From Zygaena filipendulae (taxonomy: Eukaryota > Arthropoda > Insecta > Lepidoptera > Zygaenidae): a stretch of 64,000 nt of DNA. The DNA lies in the NCBI GenBank assembly GCA_907165275.2, contig OU015662.1:6083501-6147500 (forward strand), read 5' to 3'. Below, piece after piece: positions 9,010 to 21,727 of this stretch. The position numbers were made by a program, and so were the translations under genes. The notes under the pieces were generated by a model. It was given only the letters and a program-made list of their open reading frames with translations, ran no database searches and was not told the origin of the DNA. Each line of letters begins with the position of its first letter. Position 1 is the first letter of the stretch.

Positions 9010-12000
9010 ATCCAACTGCTTATCAAAATATAGATTCAAGTCAGGTCGACTGGGCTGCTTTGGCGCAGCAATGGATTGCTATGAAAGAAGCAGCTGCTAT
9101 CGTGGCGGCGCCGCCACCGCCGTCGATAAAGCCCGACGTAGAAGAGGGCGAAGCGCCTATGGAGGTGGAAAATCCTGAAAATAATACGGACGTAACTATA
9201 CCACCTGACAACGACTGGAATGCATCGGGAAATAATTGGGGAGGTTCCTGGAATCAATGGGGTAGGTAAAACTAAAAGCTATTAAAAATAATAAATATAT
9301 GACCAAAATTGCTCGCATATTTCAAATAATGTTTATAATTTCAACCCTAAATCTCATATTTACTAACACTACTCAAGCTGGATACCTACTCAAGTTTGTC
9401 TTCCTCATATTCCAGCACAATGAGCAAGACAGACAATATTTTAAGTGGTAATCGACTCTTGGATAGTGTAGATAAATACAGGACAAAATATTGTCTTAAC
9501 ATTCAGTCACACAGTCACTTCATAATATGAGTGAAACTCGATGTCTGATCTCGCTAAGAAATTAACTAATTCTTCTTTAAAAAACACAAATCAGCCTGAG
9601 GACCTTAGTACTGTAATGTTTAATATTATGCCTATTATTATTTTAATGAAATGAAATCATTAGGGCATCCTTTCTCAATAGCGCTACTTACTAATTTATA
9701 TCATATAAAATATTTGATTTAAAATAAATATAAAATATTTAATGTATAAAATATTTAATAAAAAAAAATCTATTTAAATTTTCAATATCTATGTAAAATT
9801 ATATAACCACCACCAATTATATATTTTGGTGATTTTTCTGCAGTATTTTATTATAATCCTTAAATATTTTAAAACAGTTGTCTGTCTGTTTCCCAATAAA
9901 CTAAATAACTACTGAACATCTCGTGCAGTTTTCACCAATAAATAGAGTGGTGCAAGAGGAAGTTTTGTATGAAAAGTATAGTTAATCCTGGAATTCCCAT
10001 GGGAACTCTGAAATCACCACAGGTGAAATCGCAGGTGACAGCTAGAGTAAATTATTTTTATTGAAAACTGGTAACTGGCTTTTCGCTACTAGTTAAAATG
10101 CTGCAAAAGTAGTGCAAAAAAAAAATTTAAACTTTTATATACCTAATATCTAAATTATTTTTCTATTCTTTTTAAATGGATTATCTTAGTAGATACTAGA
10201 TAGTCACTGAGAAGTAGTCCAATAGACACTATCTTGAAAAATTTTGGTTTAAATCCCAATATTTTGCAAAGTAAAATATTTTCTGTGTTGTATAATAAAA
10301 AATAAAAAACAGCTGTTATTACTTATTATGAATGCTTCAGCTAACATAAACATTGTGGGATGTTTTAGGCTGGGGATGGCCTGGTTCAGGGCCAGTTGAT
10401 CCTAAAGTTGCAGGTTCAGATTCCAATTTATCCATGCCAACAATAGTAGATGGGTATTCAGCAGCAGCCGATGTGGTAACTCCTATGCCTGGGTGAGACA
10501 ATGTTTTTTTTATATTGTAAATCAAATTTGATTATTGTCATTATTGAAGAAACCAAACAATGTTATGCAGCAAATGCCAATTGCAATATCAACTGATACT
10601 CGTACTGTGACCATTGCCTGGTCTGTCCAAGTTATGGCCTATGTGCATAATAATAAACTTGGTTTAGTTAGCCCATAGGCTTTTATTTTTGACTGAATTG
10701 GCTTAGTTCAAAGAAACTATTTTATGACTTTATTTTCTTCAAAATGTTTGTTTGCTTTTGTTTCTTAACTTCAGCAATACCAAAACATTTTTTTTTTTTG
10801 TTTACAGTACACCTACAGAATACTGATTAAAAACTACTGTGAAATAATATGGTTTATTTTTCTACAGCTACTCAACAGGTCCAGTTCCTGCACCAACATT
10901 CCAACATGGCTACTGGACAGCCCCACAGGCAGAGCAGGCCTCTAAAAACAGTAGCAACAGGGACAGAAGATCAAAGAGTAAAAATAGAGACAAGATGTCA
11001 AGAAGTCAGCGACAACCAAGGTTAGACATCAGTCAATATACCTTCATCAGGTTAGTTGCCTTTTTTTATACAGCAACAGCAAAAATAAAAGACATCCCTT
11101 ATGTAGGTACAAGCCATACAAAAATTGAATTAGTAATTGTGGCTGATAAGGCCTTTAGTATCAGTTTACTAACTTACAGCTAAAGTAACAGTATCACCAA
11201 ATAAAATATTTATGATAATTTCCAAATATACGATTTTTTGTCATGGTTTATGCATTTTTAAACTCATCATTGATAACTTTAGGTACTTATTATATGTATC
11301 CATAAATAAATACTTGATATCAATAACAATTATTCCTTTCAGAGAAAAAACTCCATTAATACCACCAGTAATAGAGCCTTTAGTGATGCCTGCACCGGTT
11401 CCTACACCAACCATTGATTCAGCTAAAAGGAGACAGTTGCCGGCATGGATTCGTGAAGGTAATCATTTGCCAAAAATTACTAACTATTACGAATAACGAA
11501 TTGAGAAGAAGACTAAGAAGTGACTCTCTCCAACCTAGTCTCTAAACATTATTTAACCATTTTTTATGTAAATACTTTAGGCTTAGAGAAAATGGAACGA
11601 GAAAAACAGAAGGCAATAGAGCGGGAGGAAGAAAAGAAAGCAAGAGAGGAAGCGGAGAAAGAGAAGAAGAGATTAGAAGAAGAAGAACTGGAGAGAATGA
11701 AGGCAGAAGCTGGTGGACAACCAATGTTACCACCAAAGAGCAAATTTGTATGTATATTACAGAACACACAAGATTTTTTAAGTTTATCTTAATTACTACC
11801 AACATTAATTTTATGATAAATTGACTATAGGACTCGGACTCGGAATCTGAAGAATCAGGCAGAGAAGCGCCAGGAGCTACAGTACCACCACTCGTTAAAG
11901 AGGAATTGCCGAAGCCATTTCCTAACAAAGAGGAAGATGTTGAGGAACCACCTCCTTTGGTTAGGAAGAGCAAGGAGGAAATTATGCAAGAAGTTGTGAG

Positions 12001-15000
12001 TGTTTAATAGTGAAAAAGAGTTTTTAATGCAAGGAAGGCACAGAGGCGTATTTGCAAAATGCTTGTTTATGGTGCAGACAGAAGTAAAACTGAAAGCTGC
12101 TATAAAAATCGTATGTTTTAAGATATTTCATTTAAAAAATTGTAGAATCCCCCCCTCCCCCCGGTTTCACTCGCTGTAATTTAGGAGTTCCCGTGGGAAT
12201 TCCAGGATAAACTACAATATGTATAAACCTTCCTCTTGACTCTATCTATTAAAAAAAACGCAACAAAATCCGTTGCGTGGTTTTAAAAATCTAAGCATAC
12301 ATAGGGACAGACAGACAGCGGAAAGTGACCCTGTTTTATATCTACTATGTAGTGATGTAGAATAGGGTAAATATGTATACTAATTTTTGATGATAATTCT
12401 GTTTAATTGATATATCAAGTTTAAATACTGCAGAATTGTCATCAAAAGAAGACAGTATTTACCTCCCTATATTCTACTACTCCATATCGATTTCTCTATA
12501 AATTAAATATCTTAGAAGATGATTTTTTATAGCGGGTGACGCTAGTTTTACTCCTGAATTAATGCACTCGTAAGTCGTAACTTTAATAATATTTCTTAAT
12601 ACTATAATATTATTTTTTCGCTAATCCTGTCTGTTATAGCGTATGTCGTATACTTTCAGCCCTGTAAATATTTGCAGCTAATTTTGCCACATCTTATACA
12701 TAAAATACATGCAAGAAGATTTTAGTATATCAATAATTGAGTTTGTTGTCAGATGCTTGCTGTTCGACACTCGCTGACAGAAATCCTTCTTGAGGTGACT
12801 GACCAGGAGATTCATACGGTGAGCCAGGAAGAATTGGCCAGATATACCGCGGCACAAGGTATTTCCACTCATATAGGCATAGCCTGCTGGTCACTATCAA
12901 GATTTTGCTCTATACAACGTGAAACATACGCGTATTGACTGTAAATGTGTTAAAACTGTCTCTTTTAGAGACTATAATGGCTGTGAACTTTGAAGAAACC
13001 TGTGGTGTGTTTTTGACGAAATTGTGTCTTATTATTATCATTTGCTAATAAAGTCTTATTTCAGATGTTACCAGTTTATTGTTGAATACATGCAGTGTGT
13101 GTGATTAATGTTGGTTTTATTTATATGGTAAAAGCGTCGCGTCTCAACGCCATGAAAGCGAGCAAGTCGAAGGCACTCGCTGCTATCGCCAGCGGGCTCG
13201 GTGAGTGCTCCTCCTATAGCCGAAGTTGCATGAATATCTTGCCAACACTGCACATACAAACACTAAGTATTATTAAATTTTCCTGTGTCTTCCGAACACT
13301 TTTTAAGGCCCTTAAAAAGGTTAAAGACCTAAGGCTAGAAGGCTAAGACCAATCAACACTTTAAATATTAAATATTAATATCATAATTATTATCTTCTAA
13401 TATATTTATAATAAGAGAACTATAGTAATCTGTAAAAAATAGGTTAAATACTAAGTGTTTGATGATAATTGTGCAGCATTTTTTATATCAAAAAGTTTTT
13501 AATTAAACCTTTTTTATATTTGTTGCAACACTGCAGAATTACCATGAAAAATTAGTATTTTACCCTATTTTAATTATGTGATTATTGATTTCTTTATAAT
13601 TAAATATATCAGAAAATAAAACTTTGTATAGCGGGTGGCATTACGCACTATTAGAGCCTTGAGTAGCCTTTCTTTTAAAATTACACTTATTGCATTGTCT
13701 GCCAGATGTTCATGCTAAAAATGTAAATGGTGGTTTTGATGTTTCGACATATTTATGTGTGATCAGAACCACCATAATATATTATGTTGCAAGTCCCTTT
13801 TATTTCAGCAGTGCTTCATCAAAGTTACTCATTATTTTAGTATCTTATCGGCTGCAGTCGCAATTAGATAAACATAGGTACTAAATTATACCGTCTATAA
13901 CCTAAATTGTGTTTAGTGGAAATAATTGGTAAGAAAATAACAGAATTTATTATGGTGTCATAATTAATGGAAGTGGAATGTTATATCAAAATAAAATTGA
14001 TGTGCTTGCATTATCTACAGCATGATTCATAGACTTGCCATAATAAAATGACCTTTTTCATTACAAACCGATCAATATGTGGTTTTAAGTATTTTGTAAA
14101 ACTTATTACCTACTATTGAAAGCGATCACATCAATCCTTTCGACTGTCTTATCGGAGGTGTGTCAAATGTAGGTATACACACTAGACGTTTTATGATTCT
14201 CTGATATATGCCTCAATGTTGCCACGGTGGTTTGTGTGCGCAGGGCTGGGCGCCTACGAGAGCAGCAGCGATGAGAGCGCCGACGAAGATGAACTCGACG
14301 ACGTGTCCGATCAACAGTTGCAGGTGCGCCGGCTTTTTAATTTTATTGTATTTAGGGTATGTTCCGGTATTATAATACTGAAAGCACTGTGAGGTATGAC
14401 GTCAATTTACTATACCGCGAAGCCGTTCCTTTATAGTTCCCTGTACTGGTTACTGCCAGACCAGCGATACTCCCTTGAACCAAAAGTTACTATGGACTTA
14501 AGCGCGAACTTCTTTACCAACTTTGGAATACTTAACCAAATTTCTATGACCGCGTCATACATTGCATTGGCATGGTTGGCACAAAATGCTTTCATAGGTT
14601 GGTTCAGCGATTAGTATGGAAGTGCCTACTCTTAAAACGTAGTGATTATTTGCTCAGTGGTTACTGCTTAAAACGTAATGCTGCTGTCCAGTATACTGTC
14701 ATCCATCTCATTGTCATGTCACGCTGTCGGCCAACCATTGGTCCGAGGTTGATCACGTCATCAAACCACTGAGAGCACCTTACCTTGAAAACCAGTGCTC
14801 ACAGTACAAAAAATGGTGACGATTATGACGTCATACTGCCTACTGTGGACACTGCGGTAGTACCTATACCGAAAGTTATTTTAACGGAATGAATTGCTCG
14901 TCTCTGTGAGCACTGGGCCAGTGCTATCCGTAATAAACTAATAACACTGCTGAAACCGCGAGGCACAGCTAGCACAAAAAATTTAAACGCATCAAAATCC

Positions 15001-18000
15001 GTTATATATTAGAAGAAAACTGAAGAGACAGACGGTGAAATACTCTTTTAAAACAGTGCTTTAGGATAAGCATTATCACAATCTTTAATCATGTTTTATC
15101 AATATTTGACATCGACGATACTTTTATTGAATTGATCCTAAATGGTACGGGAGCCTCCGTACTTGTTTTCTCAGTGACTAATAACAGGCTGAATCTTCGT
15201 AAATAGGTTTAGATCGACAAGGCGCAAAAGCTTTTCCCCTGAGAAAATTCTCGAAACGGATACCTAAAAATGTTCCATGGAATCGAAAACTTCGAAGGGT
15301 AGGACTGGGAAAAAGTACCACTAAATTTGTAAGGCTATGTGGCCATTTTATTTACTAAGCTGATACAAATATTTACTAAGTTGCATACAAAAATTTTGCC
15401 GGTTATTAATCAATTTTTATGACCTCGTAATTTGTGCATATTCGGAATGGAGGACTCTCCAGTCAAACCAACCATTTTGGAGGACAATTATTTTTCTGGG
15501 TTTATCATCCAATTATCTTAACATTTCACTAATAAAATTTACTGTTACTTATTTAATTTCGACACCCCACCAAATCGAAATGTTTGTCACCTGCTCACTT
15601 CATTAGCTACCTGTTTCGAGAATTTTCTCAGGGGAAAAGCTTTTGCGTCTTGTCGAAAGGCTGTCGAAACTTCGTAAATACTTACGAAGTTTCAGCCTGT
15701 TATTAGTCACGAGAGAACAAGTACGGGGGCTTCCGGACTAAAAGGTTGAAACTATACCGACCAAGCCGACTCTGCGTTTCAAGTCTATTGAGGTGTTATT
15801 TAAAAAAATATCCATTTCTTTTGAGACTGACAAGCTACTGTAATATTTATAACTGATATTATTTTATTAGGATATGATAAAGCGGAAGAGATCAGAATTC
15901 GAGAGAACATCGCGAGAGATAGAAGCAGAGGTGAGGCGCGCGGAACAAAGGGAGGCCGGCGAAGAACAATCCACTCCTGTCAGTACTACGCCCGACAGGC
16001 CGCGGCGGTCCAGTGAGTATCTAAGTCCACACACAAGTCACAGATCATTACGAGTTCTACAACTACTTATTTATTATTTCTTGACCTTGGCCTTGGCCTT
16101 TATTCACTATGACCATAACGCGCCACAATAGGGTACTTGCATGTAATTTATAATAAGAAATTTATAATAAGAATTTAAAATATTTCAAAAAAAAAAGTCT
16201 TAGAAAAGCATTATCGTGAAAGATTTACTAAAAAATTATCAATAGTTTCCAAAATATTCAACTTTTAATTTTGTGAAACGGAACGTTGCAACGACACTAA
16301 TCAAAGGCATAACATGTTACGTCACTTTTATTTTTTTAAGGAAAATTTACCTCTTTTAGGGAAGGCAAAAGAAAGTAAGTGCATACAGTCAACACTTATT
16401 TTCCTTTTTCTGAAGTTTTTTTACTTTAAAATGCATCGGTAAGATGCATTTCGATTCTTTACTAGCACTTTTGGGAGTAACTTGACGCAGTTCAACCTTA
16501 ATTTCACTTTTGGATATTCAAGCTATCTATCTGTCAGTGTCATATGACCCTGTCAATACAACAGTGATATCCTCAATATCTCTATCACAGATTAATGAGG
16601 CGTAATTTTTAAGTAGTGACGTCATTTCGCGTTTCGGCCGTAAAGCCAAAAGTAAGAACTTTGAAACGCTCTATTTGATTAATTTATGCATTTTGCTTTT
16701 TCTTGCTTTGTTTAAGTAGGCTATAGATATATCTTTAAAATAGACTGAAAAAAAAAATCATGCAAGTACTCTATGGTTTCTTTCCCTGGCCTCGTGCTCA
16801 AGTAAGTTTAATTTCAAAAAAATAAATGCATCTACATTTCTTGTGTTAATTTATAAAATTTTGACACCTGGAGCGTTTATAATGTTATATTTAGAACGCG
16901 CGTTATGGGCATGAAATGTTGGTCATAGCCTGGTTGGGCGGAATTCATTGCTTAATTCTCATACTACTCATCAGCAGCAATTTTCGTTTACTCTTTACAC
17001 AGATAATATAATATATAAGAGAAGAGAGAGTATCCTTTACAGGAAACTGATTATTAAGATGCACTGTGTTTTATCTCGGGTAGCAAATATTACCATGCAA
17101 AATTTTCTTTTCTACAACTTTAATTTCTTAACTAATTGATCCCCCGGTTTTACTCGCATTAATATCTGAGTTTGCCTGGAAATTCCGGAATATAAAGTAC
17201 CCTGTGCCTCTCAATAACACTAGTTTCTTATTAGTTAAATAATTTTTAAAATCGTTTGATTAGTTTTGAGTTTATCCATTACAAACTAACAAAAAAACTT
17301 AAACTTTTCTGTTTTAGCATAGAAAATATTATTGAGCAGAAGCAGAATTAAATATATGCCATACTTGAAAAGTGTAACGTACCAAATAGCTTATTAGCTA
17401 TATTTATTGCAGGATCATCAGCAACACCTCCTGTTGAAAGTGAAACACCAGAAAAACTTCTAGAACGTCCTTCCAAAGACAAGAAGCCCAGTCATAAAGC
17501 AATCGATAAAGTAGATGGTGGCCGGAGGCTAGAAACCATCCATGAAGAAAAACCAAAAAAGGTCAGCAAGAGAGAATACACACCGAATTTACAAACAAAA
17601 TCGAATGACAAGATCAACCACAAAGAAAGTTCTAGTAGTACATCGAGCGACTCTGAAGACGATTCTTCATCCAGTTCCAACGAATCCTCGTCAGACAGTG
17701 AACCAGAAAAAGTTGAAGTCCAACAAGTAAAGAAACGCAAACGCAAAAGCTCTAGCTCTAGTGATTCTGGGAAAAAAACGAAGGAGCAAAAAGTTAAATC
17801 TCAAAAATCCGACGAAAAAGATTCGCATGCCAAGTCGAAATACAATGATTATGAAAAATCGAGATCATATAAAAAGAAAGACGATTATTACGATAAGTAC
17901 AAGTCGTCTAGAAGGGACTACGAGCGCGAGCGGTCGCATAAAGATAAATATAGGGATGATTCTGATGACGAGAGACCGAAAAAACGTTCGAAACGTTCGT

Positions 18001-18233
18001 CACGGTCTATAAGCTACGAATCACGTTCCGGACGTAGGAAAACATCGCGGGATCGCAGCGAGGAGCGGACTCGGCGCAGAGACAAGAAATCATACGATAG
18101 GGAAAGTTCTAAGCGGGATAGGTCGCACGAGCGGTCGGGGCGCGGCTACGACAAGCACGATAGGTATGAGCGGTCTAGGGACTACGAGCGGAGGCGGTCG
18201 CGCAGCGGCAGCCACTCGAGACACCGCCGATGA
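8955..18233 (+). CDS. PNISR: PNISR, arginine/serine-rich splicing-associated protein (11 exons)
   Basis: Exons: 8955-9261, 10369-10492, 10868-11020 (or to 11050), 11343-11458, 11581-11747, 11831-11995, 12753-12858, 13135-13200, 14244-14323, 15871-16012, 17413-18233. All introns are GT-AG and phases agree, giving 748 (or 758) residues. Blocks diagnostic of PNISR appear in order: SQVDWAALAQQWIAMKEAA near the N terminus, DSAKRRQLPAWIREGLEKM followed by a charged coiled coil, HSLTEILLEVTDQEIHTVSQ, and a Gly-rich LGLGAYESSSDES segment. The last exon encodes an RS/KS-rich low-complexity tail ending SRSGSHSRHRR. In vertebrates this nuclear-speckle protein binds pinin and is linked to pre-mRNA splicing; here the role is inferred by homology. 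The start ATG at 8955 is the first in this frame; an overlapping out-of-frame ATG lies at 8944. Several introns contain mobile elements. Confidence 0.93.
9918..10055 (-). repeat. CCGCGG-type dispersed repeat in PNISR intron 1
   Basis: The inverted orientation shows CTGGAATTCCCATGGGAACTC, then ACAGGTGAAATCGCAGGTGACAGCTAG, matching the diverged end of the family. It lies in the first PNISR intron. Confidence 0.55.
12150..12320 (+). repeat. CCGCGG-type dispersed repeat in PNISR intron 6
   Basis: CCCCCGGTTTCACTCG, then GGAGTTCCCGTGGGAATTCC and a trailing GGGACAGACAGACAG follow the block order of the family. It lies in the intron between the exons at 11831 and 12753. Confidence 0.6.
15149..15736. 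repeat. MITE-like element with two nested inverted repeats, PNISR intron 9
   Basis: The outer inverted repeat of about 43 bp reads GGAGCCTCCGTACTTGTTTT...AACAGGCTGAA at 15150-15192 and its near complement at 15691-15735. A second inverted repeat lies inside: about 15214-15256 (GACAAGGCGCAAAAGC then TTTTCCCCTGAG and AATTCTCGAAAC) pairs with about 15605-15655. A short hairpin, ACTTCGTAAATACTTACGAAGT, also lies near the right end. No coding frame is present, so it looks like a non-autonomous DNA element. Confidence 0.7.
16131..16771 (+). mobile_element. MITE family 'GGGTACTTGCATG', copy 1, PNISR intron 10
   Basis: The element is bounded by TA|GGGTACTTGCATG on the left and CATGCAAGTACTC|TA on the right, so a TA target duplication is likely, as in Tc1/mariner-like elements. 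It is 641 bp long with no coding frame and shares its full order of blocks with 19245-19872. It lies inside the last PNISR intron. Confidence 0.75.
17140..17290 (+). repeat. CCGCGG-type dispersed repeat in PNISR intron 10
   Basis: CCCCCGGTTTTACTCGCATT, GAGTTTGCCTGGAAATTCCG and AAAGTACCCTGTG follow the order of the family in a diverged form. Confidence 0.5.
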
Positions 18234-18687
18234 ACACCAGGTTACATTGAGCACAGGTTGTATTTTCAATCTATTTTTTTTTTTCTCATTTTCTGATTTG
18301 TAGAACGTTGATTGATCAGTTTCGAATTCTACATAATGCAGCATCATCATATAATATCTATTGATTTTGCCAAATTACTGGCTTGACTTCTCAGTGAAAA
18401 TAAATGTAGTATATTTGACAGATTTTTGACCATGATTTTTTACATTAATTACCAGCAGTATAATAATTTCCTTTAATTTCGCAAAAAAGCAAATTAATAT
18501 CCACTATAACTAAACAAGGTGATAAATATGAAAAACAAGGTGATAAATGTATGTTTATTTTATTACCACAGAAAAGTTAATATTGCAGTCATCAGAATAT
18601 ATAACTTACACCTTTCTTTGGTTTTGATATTATTTTACTTAAAATAAAAAGATATTATTAAATGGGTTGAAAATAAAAACATTAACT

Positions 18688-18742
18688 GGGAAAAGGTGGC
18701 ACTAGTCATGCTAGAGAAATTCGTTCTAGTGCCATTTTTCCG
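18688..18742 (+). other. Short hairpin downstream of PNISR
   Basis: GGGAAAAGGTGGCACTAG (18688-18705) pairs with CTAGTGCCATTTTTCC (18726-18741) across a loop of 20 nt. It could fold in PNISR read-through or long 3'-UTR RNA. Nothing shows that it is a processed small RNA. Confidence 0.4.
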
Positions 18743-19244
18743 GCAACAACTAGTTTAAAATACACAGTGATATATTATTATTTTATTGTAACATGCCATA
18801 TACATATATACATATATATTATATAATCACATGATTGTGAGATGAGATATAGTACCTAACAAAAATTCTGCACCAAAAACAAAATATTCAAGTATGAAAA
18901 ACTTGAAAGTAGTTTGTCCTAAGTTATCAATTTAACGTCTGTGATATATATATTTTTTTCCTTTACAGATGGGGATGGCTGCTTGCATCACTTGTAAATA
19001 TTCTAGGATTTCTTGACATGCTTTTTCATTACATAAAATATATAATTCCAATTTATTTTTTTATTTTTTTTCACTTTCCTCAATTCCTTGAAACTAATTT
19101 AACAGAAATGAAACTTTTTCTCATTGTGCAGGATTTCTAAATAAATAAAATTACCACAGCACTAATGTTTCTTTGTTCAATGTATGTAACAAATATTTAA
19201 TAAAAACATTTTACTTTGATTAATACATACAGACAATAATAATA

Positions 19245-19872
19245 GGGTACTTGCATGAAATTTATAATAAGAAATTGTGTCAATATTTCAAAAATAGAGC
19301 CTTAGAAAAGCGTTATCGTGAAAGATTTACTACAAAATTTTCAATAGTTTCCAAAATATTCAACTTTTAATTTTGTGAAACGGAACGTTGCAACGAAACA
19401 CCAATCACAGCCAAGCTTGACACATGACGTCACTTTTATTTTTTTAGGAAACATTTACCTCTTTCAGAGAAGGCAAAAGAAACTAAGTGCATACAGTCAA
19501 CGCATATTTTCCATTTTCTGAAGTTTTTTACTTTAAAATACATCGGTAACATGCATTTCGATTCTTTACTGGAACTTTTGGAAGTCAATCGACAAGTTCA
19601 ACCTTAATTTCACTTTTGGATATTGAAGTTATCTGTCTGTCAGTGTCACATGACCATGTCAATACGACAGTGACATTTCTATCACAGATTAATAAGGCGT
19701 AATTTTGAACAAGTGACGTCATTCCGCGTTTTGGCGGTAATGTCTAAAGTAGGAACTTTGAAACGCTCTATTTAATTAATTTATGCATATATTTTTTTTC
19801 TTTTTCTTGCTTTGTTTAACTAGGCCATATATCTTTAAAATAGACTGAAAAAAAAAATTCATGCAAGTACCC
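19245..19872 (+). mobile_element. MITE family 'GGGTACTTGCATG', copy 2
   Basis: Complete copy of 628 bp with ends TA|GGGTACTTGCATGAA and TTCATGCAAGTACCC|TA. Its interior matches copy 1 through blocks such as GAAACGGAACGTTGCAACGA and GAACTTTGAAACGCTCTATTT. It has no coding frame. Confidence 0.8.
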
Positions 19873-19957
19873 TATTATTCAAAACAAAAAATATTAAAAT
19901 CATCAATACATAGATAGGTACAATTTAGCTTGTAAAAAATAGGTGCAAAATAGGTGC

Positions 19958-20446
19958 TTTACTGCCGAAACGCGGAATGACGTCACTACTTAAAATTTAC
20001 GCCTTTTTAATCTGTGATCGAGATGTCATTGTCGTATTGACAGGGTCATGTGACAATGAGTAACTTCAATATCCAAAAGCGAAATTAAGGTTGAACTGTG
20101 TTGAGTTACTTCCAAAAGTTCCAGTAAAGAATCGAAACACATCTTACTAATGCATTTTAAAGTAAAAAACTTCAGAAAAAGGAAAATATGTGTTAGCTGT
20201 ATGCACTTAGTTTCTTTTGCCATCCCCGAAAGAGGAAAAGTTTCCTAAAAAAATTAAAGTGACGTAATATGTTAGAGTGACTGTGATTAGTGTTTCGTTG
20301 CAACATTCCGTTTCACAAAATTAGAAGTTGAATATTTTCGAAACCATTGATAATTTTTTAGGAAATCTTTCACGATAATGCTTTTCTAAGGCTCTATTTT
20401 TCAAATATTAACATAATTTTTTATTATAAATTTTATGTAAGTACCC
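19958..20446 (-). mobile_element. MITE family 'GGGTACTTGCATG', copy 3, inverted and truncated
   Basis: This copy runs in the opposite direction to copy 2 and lacks one terminus; its right end is ATGTAAGTACCC|TA. Shared blocks include the complement of GAAACGGAATGTTGCAACGA. With copy 2 it makes a large inverted pair separated by less than 100 bp. On the minus strand it contains an AATAAA at 20420-20425 that NUS1 could use. Confidence 0.75.
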
Positions 20447-20660
20447 TATTCTGTGTGCAAGAGTAATTTAAACGATTCAAAAATACAGTCCGTGATTCTA
20501 GTCCGAACTCTTCACAGAAAGTACACATTTCACATAAGTATACTTAATATACAATTACTCACACTTACTGCAATAAATAAAGTTCAATGTAATTAATACA
20601 TAAATAATTATGTATTAATCTTGATCACTTAAAACTTAGGCCCATTGAGTTTATCTATCT

Positions 20661-21727
20661 TCATTTACCAAATCTCTGATCACATTTATTAAATTTATAC
20701 AAAGCACCCAAATAATCATAGACATTTGGTCTAGATTTTGACGAAAGCTGTACAAATTCAGTTAACCTTATTTGCCATGGCAAAAGACCATAAGTTGAAC
20801 ATAATGGTCCACTATACAATGCCAAATCTGGATCAGGTATTACAGGATAAACTGATGAAACAGCTTCATCAAATTCTTTAGCAGTGAATTCTTTGGAACT
20901 TCTATGACATTTAAGTTTTTGTTCAATTATTTGATGTACACACCTTACGATCACAGGCCTACCATCATCATATGTAAAAATATTAACATTTATTGTATTT
21001 GCTTGGTTTCCATTAGAATATCCATTTAGATCGGGCTTAGTAGACCATTTAACACATCCTGGCACCCCTTTTTTATTTCTCTCTATTTCACAAAATAGTT
21101 TCTCTTCATATTTTTTCAACATTCCTGTAAAAATTAAAAGTTGGTAAGAACTAAGAACATTCTCTTCTAAGCCAGCTATTATTTTCTATGTATACAGATG
21201 AAGACTGAAGTGTAAGAGTTGTGTAAATATTAAGCAGGATAATTTCTAGGTAGGAGTATAGGCCTCATGAAAAACTGGTGTGTTAAGTAAGGTAGGATAG
21301 AGGTTTCTGACAGATCCTTTGTTTTTTTTTATAATTCTTATTTATTCTGAGAACTAGATTTATTAGATTTCTTTAAGTGCATGTTATATTTACCAGTTTT
21401 ATCATAGAAGCTGACGTAAGGAATTCCGGCTACAAGACTCCAAATAACCAAATGGGCCAGATCACTCATTGAATAATGATTAGTATCTGTGAGCACCACT
21501 AAATGATTCAATTTTTTGCTCATATTTGGCACATTTTCTAATATCAGTTTGATTTCACTTGTGGTCACCTTTTTACGAAATAAATTAAACTTTTTAATCC
21601 AAAATAACTGATAAACATTTTGAACCGCAACAAGTACGTTCACAACTAAATGAATAACACTAAACAAAATTTCCCGTAACAATCGCGAAAGCATATTTAA
21701 CGAAAGCTTTAAAACTTTTTCATACAC
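20661..21727 (-). CDS. NUS1: NUS1, dehydrodolichyl diphosphate synthase complex subunit (2 exons)
   Basis: Exon 1 is 21394-21727 and exon 2 is 20661-21124 on the minus strand; the intron is GT-AG and the join gives 265 residues. NUS1 (Nogo-B receptor; Tango14 in Drosophila) is the non-catalytic partner of the cis-prenyltransferase DHDDS, which makes the polyprenyl chain of dolichol at the ER membrane. Evidence: a hydrophobic N-terminal part (about residues 15-45, LLREILFSVIHLVVNVLVAV), the block HYSMSDLAHLVIWSLVAGIPYVSFYDKTG in exon 1, then PDPDLALYSGP, STYGLLPWQIRLTEFVQL and a C-terminal RFGK in exon 2. The last carries the RxG motif that is conserved at the C terminus and needed for complex activity in the family. 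The gene converges with PNISR; its start at 21727 faces FAU. Confidence 0.93.

Larger units (their letters stand above)
18234..20660. other. PNISR 3' UTR and spacer to NUS1
   Basis: An AATAAA at 18399 is the first good poly(A) signal for PNISR. A CAG acceptor at 18967-18969 and a GT after 18255 leave open a 3'-UTR intron. Two copies of the GGGTACTTGCATG element lie here in opposite orientation (19245-19872 and 19958-20446), and a short hairpin lies at 18688-18742. No coding exon was recognised. Confidence 0.5.

Noticed and set aside
11542..11973. 143-residue antisense frame over PNISR exons 5 and 6
   Set aside because: It is the Ser/Leu-rich complement of a Glu/Lys-rich coding exon, a usual shadow.
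14396..14614. 72-residue frame within PNISR intron 9
   Set aside because: Lies between two confirmed exons, with no fitting splice sites and no recognisable protein.
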